Positions 10,919 to 21,476 are shown, counted from the stretch's first letter. The stretch: DNA of 40,105 nucleotides from UBA6164 sp964344895 (GCA_964344895.1 CAYFPB010000004.1:1-40105); one strand, 5' to 3'. A program made the numbers and translations. Notes: generated from the sequence alone by a model not told the origin.

Positions 10919-12346
10919 TTATTTGACCTGTTTTTGTAAAAATTTTTCTATATCACTATTTTTATCTGATAATCACTTAAAAACATAATTAAATAAAAAC
11001 ATAAAAAATTTACAATGACTATCAAATACTTGATTAGTATATATGTTTCATCTAGCTTCATATGATTCTATAGGACAAACCCCACAAAATGGAGCATAAG
11101 CACATACATCACAAGCTAAGCTTTCTACAGTAGAAGCATCCATCATAGCTCAAACTGTTTCATTTTGTATAAGTTCTTCCAAACTACTATTTGTATCTCC
11201 TATCTGAAAAGTATCATCTTCAATCATTCTTCACTCATCACAGGTATATATTTTACCAGTATAGTCATATGCAATTTGACCTATTCAAGCTCAGCAAGGG
11301 GTTCTTAAATCCATAAAATTTGTTTTTTCTGGCTTAAGTATTTTTCATAAGATTATATTTAAAAAACCATCCCTAATTTGAGTACCTTTTTTATCAAGTT
11401 CTATTAGATAATTAAAATAATTCATGTAAAACTCTTCTAACTCAGAACTTGAATATCATAATACATTTTTTGTTATTGAGGAGTATCAAAAACCATTTAT
11501 CTTTTTTAAAAAAATACTTTCAAAACCTAATTCAATATATGTATCAACTAGTTCTTTATAATTTTTCAAAGTTTTTCTTGTAATAACTCACATAGCTCAA
11601 TATAATATCTTTCTTCATTTTTCTTTTTCATACATTCTAATTAACTCTATTTTTTCTTTAAGTGAATCAAAACTTGATATTAATCACTTTTCTCAAATCA
11701 AAAGCCTATTAAAATCATGAGTTTGTTTATCTCAATCAAGAGATGTAGAAATAGTAAAATTTGGATATGAAAATAATTTATCCAATACCTTTTCATCTAT
11801 AAGAGTCAAATTAGATACTAGTGCATAATTTATATTCTTTTTTAATTCTTTATTTTTTTCTTCTGCATATTCAATAATAAAATCTATCAGCTCAATATTA
11901 ACAAGAGGCTCTCATCACTGAAATTCAATTGTTAAATTTTCTGATGGAGAAGACAATATTATATCAACTACTTTTTTAGCTGTTTCCTCTGTCATTTGTA
12001 AAGAATTATCAGCATATCTATAATCAGCAGATGCATGGCAATATTTACATTGATGATTACATCATTTAGTAAGAACCATTATATGCAAAGTAGGACCTAT
12101 AAAATTAATTCAAAATCTCTTTTTATATTCCATAACTCAATTTTTTATATAATTTTCTTCATCTTTTTTTATAAAATATTTATCTTCCAAAAGCTTATAC
12201 AAATCAGTATTAATATCCAATTTTGATTCCACATAATCAGAAAAATCACTATTGTTTAAAACAATAGATTCTCAAAATATATTTGTTAATACTTTTCTGT
12301 TAGAGCATAGTTTATTTACTCTAATAAATGGTATATTTTTATTCAT
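10919..12346 (-). CDS. Radical SAM/SPASM peptide maturase, HxsB-like
   Basis: 475 aa. An N-terminal ~85-residue domain is followed by GPTLHIMVLTKGCNHQCKYC, with the [4Fe-4S] cysteines C96, C100 and C103 (CX3CX2C). GGEP is at 144-147. A C-terminal SPASM domain has C351, C369, C412, C415, C421, C424 and C445. The order and the GP-x-LHI lead-in before the cluster fit my knowledge of HxsB, the maturase of His-Xaa-Ser systems (TIGR03978), which modifies a His-Ser-rich peptide. The partner HxsD-like gene is immediately upstream on the same strand, and a His-Ser-rich peptide gene lies at 19252. SPASM maturase is near certain; HxsB is probable. Confidence 0.85.
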
Positions 12347-12350
12347 TATT

Positions 12351-12386
12351 AAAACCCCTCTTAGTCTCCCCTTATCAGGGGAGAAA
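12351..12386 (-). repeat. Palindromic REP-like element, second copy
   Basis: On the minus strand it reads TTCTCCCCTGATAAGGGGAG followed by ACTAAGAGGGG. The CTCCCC/GGGGAG hairpin and the trailing AGAGGGG match the element inside ileS at 2129-2171. It lies in the 46-bp gap between the hxsD-like and hxsB-like genes and could shape the mRNA between them. Confidence 0.75.
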
Positions 12387-12392
12387 AATAAA

Positions 12393-12662
12393 TTAATCTA
12401 CATTTATGCTTCATAAGGCTTGAGAAATAATAGCTTTTCTTAAATCCTTATTTTGATCTGCAATTTCAAATCTTAAAGAATTAAAACTTAATTCTTCTTT
12501 AATTAACTTAAAATCTTTTTCCTCTATATTTTTTATATCAATTATAAAATTTTTATCATCTTCTCCTATTTTATATTCCATATCTTCAAGATACAGATTA
12601 ATAGTATACAAGATAGCTTGTTTAGAATACAAACTTTTTAATATTTTTATTTGTTTTTCCAT
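12393..12662 (-). CDS. HxsD-like small protein
   Basis: 89 aa, no signal peptide. The C-terminal half reads FNSLRFEIADQNKDLR and then KAIISQALGSI. This resembles the end of HxsD (TIGR03976), where an F-x-N-E-L-L-x-x-x-L-R-like helix precedes an (I)R-x-x-I-x-x-A-F helix. HxsD is a small accessory protein of His-Xaa-Ser systems, thought to help peptide recognition. The residue just before the tail is a TGA glycine, so standard code would cut the protein at residue 83. The gene is the first of the minus-strand pair, divergent from the radical SAM gene at 12731. Similarity is partial; context raises the confidence. Confidence 0.65.
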
Positions 12663-12679
12663 AATTTATTTGTAAAAAA

Positions 12680-12718
12680 TTACTAAATCAGTAATATTAT
12701 ATTGATATTTTTTATAAT
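12680..12718 (+). promoter_or_regulatory. Divergent promoter region of the hxs-like locus
   Basis: The 68-bp gap between divergent start codons holds a consensus TATAAT (12713-12718) facing the plus-strand operon. It also holds an inverted repeat TTACT-n5-AGTAA (12680-12694) that could be an operator. The minus-strand promoter cannot be placed. Confidence 0.4.
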
Positions 12719-12730
12719 ACAATATAAAAT

Positions 12731-13684
12731 ATGATAATTATTCCAACTAGAGTTTGTAATACAAATAAATGCAGCTATTGTTGAGTACTAAAAAAAGACT
12801 TTAAAATAAATTATTTTGAGAATAATTTAGACTTAGAAGATTTTGTAGAAAAAATAAAAATAATATCTAATAAAACTTGAGATTGTGATATTAGATTTTT
12901 TTGATGAGAACCATTTTTAAAGTTTGATATAATAAAAAATATAATAAAGCACTTAAAAAAACAAAACAATAATTATAATTTTATAATAAATACAAACTTA
13001 AGTTTGATAAAAAAACAATATTTATCTTTTTTAAAAGAAAATAATATAAAACTAATTATAAGTTGTAACTGAGATTTGTACTCTCATTCAATAACTAGAA
13101 ATACTTCTAAAGATCAAACTTTTAAATTATATGAAAATATAAAAAAAATAATACAAAATAATATAAATTACCAAATAAATATAGTAACTACACCAAAAAT
13201 AGTATCCAGATTACATAAAAATTTTACTTTTATATATAATGAGCTATGATGAAAAATATTTAATTTACTTCCTGTTAATTATAATTGATGGGATAATGAT
13301 AGTTTAGATGAGTTTGAAAAACAGTTAAATATAGTTAAAAATAATATAAAAAATAATGAATTAAATATTGAATTCATAAATAAAAAAGTGAATAATAATG
13401 TATCATTATTTAATAGTGAAATAACAATTGATTCTGACTGAAAAGTATATCCTAGTATGGTTATAATTGAAAAGTTTTTTGAGAAAGAAAAACAAAAAAT
13501 ATTAGTAAGTGATTTAAATAATAGTACAACAAAAATAAATGATGATTTTATTTATTATGAAAAGAATAATCACAATATTTATGACCAATATATAAATAAA
13601 ATTATAAATAACAAATTTAAAGATATAATAGATAATGATTCTAAATCATCTAAAATTTTCCATAATTTTTTAATAGAAATATAA
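12731..13684 (+). CDS. Radical SAM protein with CX4CX2C cluster motif (HxsC position)
   Basis: 317 aa. The cluster motif lies almost at the N-terminus (C9, C14, C17). It is spaced CX4CX2C (CNTNKCSYC) rather than the usual CX3CX2C. FFGGEP follows at ~56-61, then ISCNGD at ~111, a typical strand of the radical SAM barrel. I see no SPASM cysteines in the C-terminal half, which is Asn/Lys-rich. Paired His-Xaa-Ser systems have a second radical SAM enzyme, HxsC; this gene takes that position, but I cannot confirm the family. Its stop codon overlaps the next start (TAATG), so the U32 gene is translationally coupled. Confidence 0.85.
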
Positions 13685-14625
13685 TGAAAGTACTTTGTCC
13701 TGTAAAAAACCTTTTATATTGAATAGAACTTATCAACTCTTGAGCAGATGAGTTGTATTTTTGAGTGGTTTCAAACTCTTGGCAAAAGGAAATATGATTT
13801 AAAAGTATTTTAAATCGTAGAGACACTAGTATGGCAAATATCAGTTCTTATAATGAAGCAAAAAAACTAATAGATTATGCTAGAGAAAAATGAGTAAAAA
13901 CACACATTACTCTAAACAATTCTCCAAATATAATTGATATGAATTTAATAAAAAAAGAAGTAACAAATGCAATAAAAGTAAAGCCTGATGCGTTGATTGT
14001 AAAAGATATATTTATTGCTGATATTATAAGAGAAATAGATAAGGATATTGAAATACACTGCAGTAGTTTAAATCAAGTTTTAAATACTGAAGCTATATCT
14101 TACTGGATTGAAAATTTTAATATTTCTAGAATGATTTTTCCAAGAAATATTAGTGTAGGAGAAATAAAAACTTTATGCAATGCTTTTCCTGATCTAGAAT
14201 TTGAAATTTTTATAAAAAATGACTGGTGCTATAATAGTGACTGAATATGTTCTTCCCTACATTCAGAATGACTAAAAAAATGAATTCCCTTTGTCTGTCA
14301 TAGAGAACCTAGGTATAAAACAAGTGATGAAGATTTTAATAAAAAATATTTAAATCTTTATACAAAAATGCTTGATTGTAAAATATGTATGCTTTCAAAA
14401 CTAAAAAACATAAAAAACCTAGTAAGTTTAAAAATTGTTTGAAGATGAAAACCTCTCCCCATAGTTATTAATGATCTAAAATTCATACAAAACTCATTAA
14501 AATTTTTAAAACTATCTGAAAATGCTAAAGAATATGTGGATTTTAATATCAAATTACATAAAAAATTTGTAAAAAAACAATGTAATTACTCATGATGTGA
14601 GTATTATAATTTATACTATAAATAG
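13684..14625 (+). CDS. U32 family protein, UbiU/YhbU-like
   Basis: 313 aa, cytoplasmic. The start PVKNLLYGIELINSGADELY is the U32 N-terminal signature (GADxxYxG). SSLNQVLNTEAISYW (~residue 140) and FPRNISVGEIKTL (~residue 160) match the core barrel strands. Cysteines C182, C189, C205 and C232 have a spacing close to the four [4Fe-4S] ligands of E. coli UbiU (C-X6-C-X~16-C-X~27-38-C). UbiU with UbiV performs O2-independent hydroxylation in ubiquinone synthesis, and other U32 proteins modify tRNA or 23S rRNA bases. No ubiquinone genes are visible here. The neighbouring gene looks like the UbiV partner. Placement between radical SAM genes suggests a role in peptide modification, which is inference. 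Confidence 0.85.
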
Positions 14626-14722
14626 AAAAATAAATATATTTAAACAAACTTTGTTTCAATCTCTCATATTAATTATATAGTTAGGTGAAAAAAGTTTTTA
14701 TTAAAATATTTATTTTTCTATA
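14612..14722. other. Intergenic gap with long-range inverted repeat
   Basis: AGAAAAATAAATAT at the end of the U32 gene (from about 14624) is repeated inverted as ATATTTATTTTTCT near 14706-14719. The ~65 nt between hold no gene. It may fold into a long stem in the operon mRNA or act as a weak terminator. Confidence 0.4.
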
Positions 14723-14738
14723 CTTAATAATTTTAATA

Positions 14739-15509
14739 ATGGAAAAAGCTTATTTAATTACTCAAAATACTGATTTGGAAAAAGATTTTTCTGAATATGA
14801 TAGACTCTATATTTGAGATCAATACTGTGAACACAATATGTTCTATTTTTTTGATGACAAAGTTTTTTTAGAAAATATTATTGATTTAAATAAAAAAATA
14901 ACGATTACAACTCCTGTAATATCAGAAAAATGATTAATAAAATTTTTCAGTTTTTTAAATGATTTTATAAATAATATAACAGATTTAGAAATAGTTATAA
15001 ATGATTTATGAGTTTTTCATAAATTAAGAAAAAAATACCCTCAAATTAAACTTGTATGGTGAAATTTTTTAAGCTGACAAAACAAAGATCCATATTTAAA
15101 AGTATTTAATGAAAATGTAGAGCATAAAAATCTAACTATAGATTCAAGTTATTATGAAAACTTATTAAATAAAGAAAAAATAGAAAATATTGAACTATAT
15201 AATGTTTTTCAATGAATAAATGTTAATCATAATTTTAATATAAACCTATACTATCCTTTCATAGTTTATTCAATAAATAGACACTGTCCAAATGCCATAA
15301 TAAAAGAAAAGCTAGATTATGTAAAAATAGTTGAAGATTGTTCATGATGCAAAGACTTAGCAAAAAATGATTTAAATATGCAATTAAAAATAGGTAATGA
15401 GCTTGTTACTCAATATTATAGATGAAATAAACAATTTTATAAAAATGATAATTTGATAGAAATAAAAAATATAAAAAGAATAATATATAATTATGACTTA
15501 ATATGATAG
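14739..15509 (+). CDS. U32-like protein, UbiV/YhbV-like
   Basis: 256 aa, no signal peptide. Near the N-terminus RLYIGDQYCEHNM places C30 after a YxG strand, as in UbiV (YLGxxxC). ITDLEIVINDLGVFHKLRKK (~residue 85) resembles the VxxDxGxL strand of UbiV. The C-terminal half has C183, C201 and C204 (RHCPNA ... EDCSGC), reproducing the one-plus-three cysteine layout of UbiV (C39, C180, C193, C197 in E. coli). With the upstream UbiU-like gene this makes a plausible heterodimer. Divergence is high, so family membership rests on cysteine layout and gene pairing. Its end overlaps the next start by 7 nt. Confidence 0.7.
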
Positions 15510-16843
15510 ATAATAATTATAATGAAAAATTTAGAAAGTTTTTTAAAAAATTTGAGCTTCAATATAAAAATTGTAGCTCAAATGAAGAAAAAGATTTTTT
15601 ATGGAATCTTGCAATTGACTTTATAGAAAAAAATAGAGACTTTATAATGCAGTACCCTTTAATTCAATATTGGGAAAAAGTAAATTTAGATGAACAAAAT
15701 TATAAAGAATTAGAAAAAACTTTTTTGGAAGAATACAAAAACAAAAAAGTAAACCTATACTTCCATATTCCCTTCTGTAAATCAAAGTGTAGTTATTGTA
15801 ATTTTACTATTGTAACTTGAAAAAACAAAAAAGAACTACTCTCAAATATATATATAAAAAAATTAAAAGATGAAGTTGATTTTTTTGTAAAAAATGTTTG
15901 AAACTTTAAAATAAATACTATATTTATTTGATGAGGTACTCCTTCATATCTAAATGAAAAAGATTTAGAATCATTCTTAAAATACATAAAAGAAAAATTA
16001 AATAATTATTTTCAAGAAAATACTGAATACTGTTTTGAATGAAATCCTGACTCATTTAATAAAGAAAAATTAGAGATATTAAAAAAATATTGAATAAATA
16101 GACTTTCTTTATGAGTTCAAACATTTAATAATGAGATACTTAAAAATACAAATAGAACATATTCTGATAAAGATATAAAAAATACTATACAATTATTTAA
16201 AGAAATATGATTTGATAATATAAATATTGATATGCTTTATTGACTACCAGGACAAACTATTGAAAAAATGCAAAAAGATCTAGATATAGTTAAAAATCTT
16301 GATATAGAACATATAACATACTATCCTCTTTACAATTATGATAACTCAATTTTATGACAAACAAATGCTAAAGTAAATAATATAAAAGATATCTATAATT
16401 TCTATGATAAAATCACAAAAACTTTAAAAGAAAATAATTTTAATCAATACTGAAGAGAATATTTCTGTAAAAATAATAAAATTTCAAACTACCAAAAAAA
16501 CTTTTTATCAAACAAATATCTATATTGATTTTGATTATCTGCAAACTCTTTTAACAAAAAATATGTATTTAGAAAAGAAGAAAACTTAAAAGAATATACA
16601 GAAAAAAAAGCTACAATAAGTCATTTTTTCAAATATAAAAATGATTCATATGATAAAAGACTTTTTATATTATGAAGTAGACATAAAAAAATATATAAAA
16701 AAAATATAAAAAATATTGATAATATAGAAAAAATGATTAATATATGTTTAATTTTTGATTTACTAATTGAAAAAGATACTTATTATGAAATAAGTTCTAA
16801 ATGATTAAAATATCAAGAATTGCTATCACACTTATTTTTATAA
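15503..16843 (+). CDS. HemW/HemN-like radical SAM protein with N-terminal extension
   Basis: 446 aa. The radical SAM cluster is C92, C96 and C99 in the typical HemN/HemW context (LYFHIPFCKSKCSYC). GGGTPSYL, EGNPDSF, RLSLGVQTFN and DMLYGLPGQT follow, all family signatures. HemW is a heme chaperone; other members are methyltransferases or coproporphyrinogen dehydrogenases. The ~80-residue N-terminal domain before the barrel is not part of HemW. No heme genes are seen nearby, and the gene lies in the hxs-like operon, overlapping the UbiV-like gene. I read it as a family member recruited to this locus; activity unknown. Confidence 0.85.
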
Positions 16844-16852
16844 TATTATAAA

Positions 16853-18055
16853 ATGAAAAAAACTATTATTCTATTATTAACAATATTTTTACTATTTTCA
16901 TGTTCTAAAATTGAAAGAATAGAACCAATTATAAATAATAATTCAGATCTTAAAGAAGAAATAAAAAAAGATAAAATTATTGACTTTGATAATAAAGGTT
17001 GAGTAGATCTAAATGATAATAAAAATATAGATTTAGAAGAAAAAGAGTTAATAACTCAAAGATTTGATGTATTAGCTAAACAATATAATACTCATAGTGA
17101 CTTAATGAAATCAGCTCAATATAAAATATTTGTTGAGTATGTTCATGAAGTTTTCAATAAATACAATGATATATGAGGTATTGCTGCTGAAAATAAAAAT
17201 AACTATATTTTTAAGGTACTTATTCCAAAAATAGTTTTTAAAAATTATGTAGATAACTGACTATTAACTGAAGAAGATGCTGAATTAATAATTCAATCTA
17301 TCAAAAGAAATGATCTTAATACTCTTGAGGATAAAAAACTTATAACTGAAAAATTTAAAATATATTTTGAAGAAAATAAATATAACCCTTTTATAAAAAA
17401 TCTAAATACTTCAAATCTAACAAAAGAAGAAAAGTTAGATCTGATTTTTAAGGAAAAAGATTGAGTTATTTACCAAGTTTTAAGTAACAGATATAATTGG
17501 AACAAAACAGGGATTTGATTTAAACCTAATTCTATGGAAGCTGACTTTATGGATTATTTAAACAAGAAACTTGGGAATACTTTTTGAGTAATATGAGTTA
17601 GTGATGAAGAAGTAGTTGAATATGCTTATTCTCAATATAAAGTTGAAACTCTTGAAGGATTAGCTGAGACTATACTTAATGACTATAAAACTATAGTAAG
17701 TGATTATAATTTAGAATGAAAAATTCCTCTAAAAAGAACGTATAGAAATGATGAAAGAAATAATATTTTTGTAGATAGAGCTACAGTTAATAAATATCTA
17801 GATACATTATCAAACTCAGATAATAAGAAGTTTATTTCTGACTTGGAAAAATTAAGATTTAAAATGTATTTACTTTCATACTTTGGAAGAGATAGAAAAG
17901 ATCTAGATGAAAAACAATGATTATGGAATTCCAAAGCTAGATCTGACTTCATTGATGAAACTTATTGAGATTGAATTCAAAACCTATTTAGAGTAACAAG
18001 ATATCTACCTGATGAAAAAGTAAAAATTGATTTAGATAAAGATATTTTTAATTAA
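16853..18055 (+). CDS. Lipoprotein of the hxs-like operon
   Basis: 400 aa with a lipoprotein signal (Lys-Lys start, hydrophobic stretch, LLFSC lipobox; lipidated Cys ~residue 17). The mature part is mostly helical and charged. Asp-rich segments such as GGVDLNDNKNIDLEEKE and FDFDNK-like loops resemble calcium-binding or EF-hand/dockerin-type turns, but I cannot confirm a domain. No enzyme motif is recognised. It starts 9 nt after the HemW-like gene and is followed 13 nt later by another exported protein, so it is probably co-transcribed with the maturation genes and could anchor or bind the modified peptide outside the membrane. Confidence 0.8.
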
Positions 18056-18068
18056 TAATAATCACTAT

Positions 18069-19247
18069 ATGAGTAATCCTACAAATAACATAAAGCTTTT
18101 TATAATAATTTTTAGTATTTTATGAATTACAATTATATTTTACTTTATAAATTCTAGTTCAGATAATATAGTAAAGCCAGAAAATAAAACTACTACTAAT
18201 AATAATAAAGTAGAAGAAATTGTTAAATTAGAACCTGGAGTTCATCCAGATTTAACAAATCTTCCTGAGTGAGATAGATGAGCAGAAATAACTAAAGAAC
18301 AAAGAGAACAACAACTTATTGAAAACAAATTAGATGAAGTTTTAGTTAATAAAATTAGTGCATACCTAAGAACTTTTTGTAGATCATATAAGGATGTAAA
18401 TAGCTTAGCAAAGTCTAGCCACTTCAAAAACCTAAGAGAAAAAGTAAAAAACTTTAGTAAAAGGGATGATAATTTTATGTATGTACAATTACCTTCTATG
18501 GTATATGACCAATGTAAGTGAAAAGATTTTGATTACTTAGAAAGTCTTATTTTATTTTTACAATCTAGTGATGAAAATTTAAAAAACCTAAATGCTTGAG
18601 TTGCTCAAGAAGCTCTAGTTAAATATATTAAAGACTTATCTTTTAAAGATACTAATATACCTAAGGATATTAGAAGTAATAGTGAATCATTTAATAAATA
18701 CTTTTTAAAAGATAATATTGAAGACCTCTCAGCTTTTTATTATCCTTATCATGTAAAAGAACAAGAAAACCTTACAAATTATGTTAATAGACCACTAATC
18801 ACTCTTCAAGATGAAAACAATAATAAAAAACTAGCTGTTGGTTTAATGATTGGACAACTTGAAGAAATGTGATTTGCAAGTTTTGATGAATTTAAACATA
18901 CTTTAATGAGAAATAATGGTTTTGCTAATGTAGAAGAATTAAAAGCATCATTAATAAGTGATTATAACAGTATTATTTCTCTAAATCCAGATATTAAAAA
19001 AGATTTAGATAATCTAGCAGATTTTAAAAAGTTTATCACATCAAAATCATATAAAGATTTGTATAATGATGAAAAAACTGTAAACTTAATTAATAATATA
19101 TGAAAAAATATGCTTATTTTTTCTATAATTAATCCTGATTACGCTGATTGACTTTGAGAAGTTTGGTCTTGATTAAACTTTTTCTGAGATGAAAAAGTTT
19201 GAAACTGAATAATCAGAATCCACTTTCTTTATATGCTAAATTTATAA
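18069..19247 (+). CDS. Membrane-anchored extracytoplasmic protein
   Basis: 392 aa. One N-terminal transmembrane segment (residues ~9-28, LFIIIFSILGITIIFYFI) has no cleavage or lipobox motif and is followed by a Thr/Asn linker and a ~340-residue helical domain. I recognise no family. Length and helical, charged composition are similar to the preceding lipoprotein, and the two could be related partners. It is 4 nt upstream of the His-Ser peptide gene, so co-expression with the peptide is very likely. Confidence 0.8.
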
Positions 19248-19251
19248 AACT

Positions 19252-19464
19252 ATGAAAAAAAATAAAAATATTAAATCATTTATCAGAGAAGAAGATGGTA
19301 AAACTATCAAAAAAAGTTTACTTATTTCATCTCTTTGACTAGTTCTATGATTCTGAATAGCCTGAACTACGGAAGCTTGACACTCAAATACCCACTCTAG
19401 TTGAACTGATACAACGAGTCACTCTTCAACTCATTCAAACCACTCTCAACACTCCTCTTATTAA
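19252..19464 (+). CDS. Small His-Ser-rich peptide, candidate HxsA-like precursor
   Basis: 70 aa. Residues 1-20 are a charged leader, and ~21-42 a hydrophobic Gly-rich segment (SLLISSLGLVLGFGIAG) ending in TTEAG, which looks like a signal or membrane segment. The last 27 residues contain six His (44, 48, 57, 61, 64, 67), every one followed by Ser. HSS occurs at 48, 57 and 67. His-Xaa-Ser repeat proteins (HxsA types) are substrates of the HxsB/HxsC radical SAM enzymes, and HxsB- and HxsD-like genes are in this locus. Six of the seven glycines are TGA, so standard-code gene calling would end it at residue 28. Its tail is short compared with classical HxsA. Confidence 0.75.
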
Positions 19465-19478
19465 TTAATTACTATATA

Positions 19479-21443
19479 ATGAAATTTTTCAAATTATTTA
19501 TATTAACTTCTCTTTTATTAATACCTACTATATCATTTGCTTGAAAATGATATAATTTAACATCTATTGGTTGGGATGAAGATACTTGAAGAACAAACTG
19601 TCCTAGTTGATATAATTTATTATCAAATATAGCTAGTCAATCTGTAGCTAGAAGTGGTAATGCTGGATGTTATATGCCAGACAACTCTGCTCCAAGTATT
19701 ACTGCTAGTTGATATAGTAATGATACTTGGGTTAACACTGATAAAGTAATTGTAAGTGTTAGTATTAGTGATAATGAATCTTGAATTTCTAGTATGTTTT
19801 ATACTATCAATTGAGACAGATTTGATGCTAGTTCTAGTTTTAATATTGAATTAACTGATGAATGAAAATATGAAATTCATATAGAAGCTACAGATAATGC
19901 AACAATTGATGGTAATAATTGAAGTAGTGTAGATCCTTATACTTCTACAAAAGATATAATTGTAAAAATTGATAGAACAGCTCCTACTTTTACATCTTGG
20001 ACAAATCCTAGTAATAATTGGATAAACTCAGGACCTACTGTTTCATATACTATAAGTGATCTATACAAATGAGAAGAAATTTTAAGTAAAAGTTTTACTT
20101 GTAATAATAAACCATCAAATTCTGAATATATATACCCTTCTGTTTGAGGTGTAGTTAATTGAACTTGTAACCCAAATACGGAGACTAATTGTAATATTGA
20201 TTCAAATTATAGCCCAAATAGTTCTGATTGTAGTTGGGATTGTTATGATTTGTATACAAAAGACGATTGAGTTTGTCATTTAAGCTATGAAAGGCTGGAT
20301 TGTAATGATTTAAGTTTAGTTGTTCCTGAAAAACTGTATTACTATAATTTTGATAATCAACTGATTGAAGAAAGTAATACATCTGAAAATATTATAACCT
20401 GGAATTCTCCAACTTGAATAAGCTTAGATTGAAAATTTACTTCATACTATCAAACAGAATCTAATACATATTCCCCTACTTTAAATGATTGTAGTTTTAG
20501 ATGTAATAATTGATATCACTATGAAACTTCTCAAGCTGGAAAATGTATAAATGATGTAAAAATTATATGTTGTAATACAACTCCTTTAAGTATTATTCCT
20601 GCTGATTGATGAGTAGATAATAATGAAGCTAATGATCCAAATATTTGTGATGGAAAGAAAAATATATTAGCAGAATGGAGTCTTTCTTCTGAAGTATGGA
20701 GTTATAATGACTGAAATAATAATTATTTCAATGATGCATCAACTGCATGTGGTTATGAAAAAGTACCAAACTCAGATTGATATACTTGTAACCCCGGTTA
20801 TTACCTAACTTGATCAGAAGCCCCAGATAACCTAGCATGTACACCAGTACCAACATGAGAATACTCATGACAAGAAAATGAAAAACACTCATGTACAAAT
20901 GCTCCATCAAACTCAACTTACACTTCAAACTGAACTAACAATGACTGTAGTTGGAGTTGTAATGATTGATATGAGCCACAAGGTGATAGTTGTTATGAAA
21001 GTGCTATAAAAATAAATTGTGAAAACATACCTTTAACAAGTAATTGAAAAGAAAGATACTTAACTTGAACTTACAATTTAACTAATAATACTTGTCATAT
21101 AAAACCTCAGTTTTCATCATATTTCTTTACAAATAATGGTTTCTCTGCTTGAGACATATATGATCCATCAAATTCATGATGATGACGGGTTAATAACGGA
21201 ATAGCCCCTTGACGGGTAGTAAGTAAATCTGATTCAGCAACTAAAAATAGAACAGTTTTAGCTATGTGTAAAAATTTATGATTTGATAACTATGAAACCT
21301 ATACAGAAAAAATAATGAGAAATTCTTGTTGATGATGAATAACTTTAACAAGAGTTCATGATACTCAAGATACTTTAAAAAGAACTTATGAACAAAAATG
21401 TAATACTAACTTAGATTCCTTTGATAGTATAACATGTAAGTAA
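19479..21443 (+). CDS. Large Cys-rich secreted protein
   Basis: 654 aa with a signal peptide (MKFFKLFILTSLLLIPTISFA). An N-terminal Ig-like part contains DNATIDGNNGSS and KIDRTAPTFTSW segments, like the surface protein at 7666. Several Cys-rich modules of the type C-x-x-APSNSTYTSNGT...DCSWSCNDGY, with GYYLTGS, follow (residues ~215-520). These resemble EGF-like or ephrin-receptor-like (GCC2/GCC3) repeats. A C-terminal domain (~570-654) has RVNNGIAPGR, RNSCCGG and a Cys-containing end. It is the last gene of the hxs-like operon, 14 nt after the peptide gene. Two in-frame CGG codons, rare in this genome, occur in the C-terminal domain. Likely displayed on the surface; function unknown. Confidence 0.85.
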
Positions 21444-21476
21444 AAAACTAAATCCTTTTGGATTTAGTTTTTTTGT
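21443..21476. terminator. Bidirectional terminator at the end of the hxs-like operon
   Basis: Stem AAAAACTAAATCC / GGATTTAGTTTTT with a 4-nt loop. It ends the plus-strand operon and overlaps the end of the convergent 110-aa gene. Confidence 0.9.
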
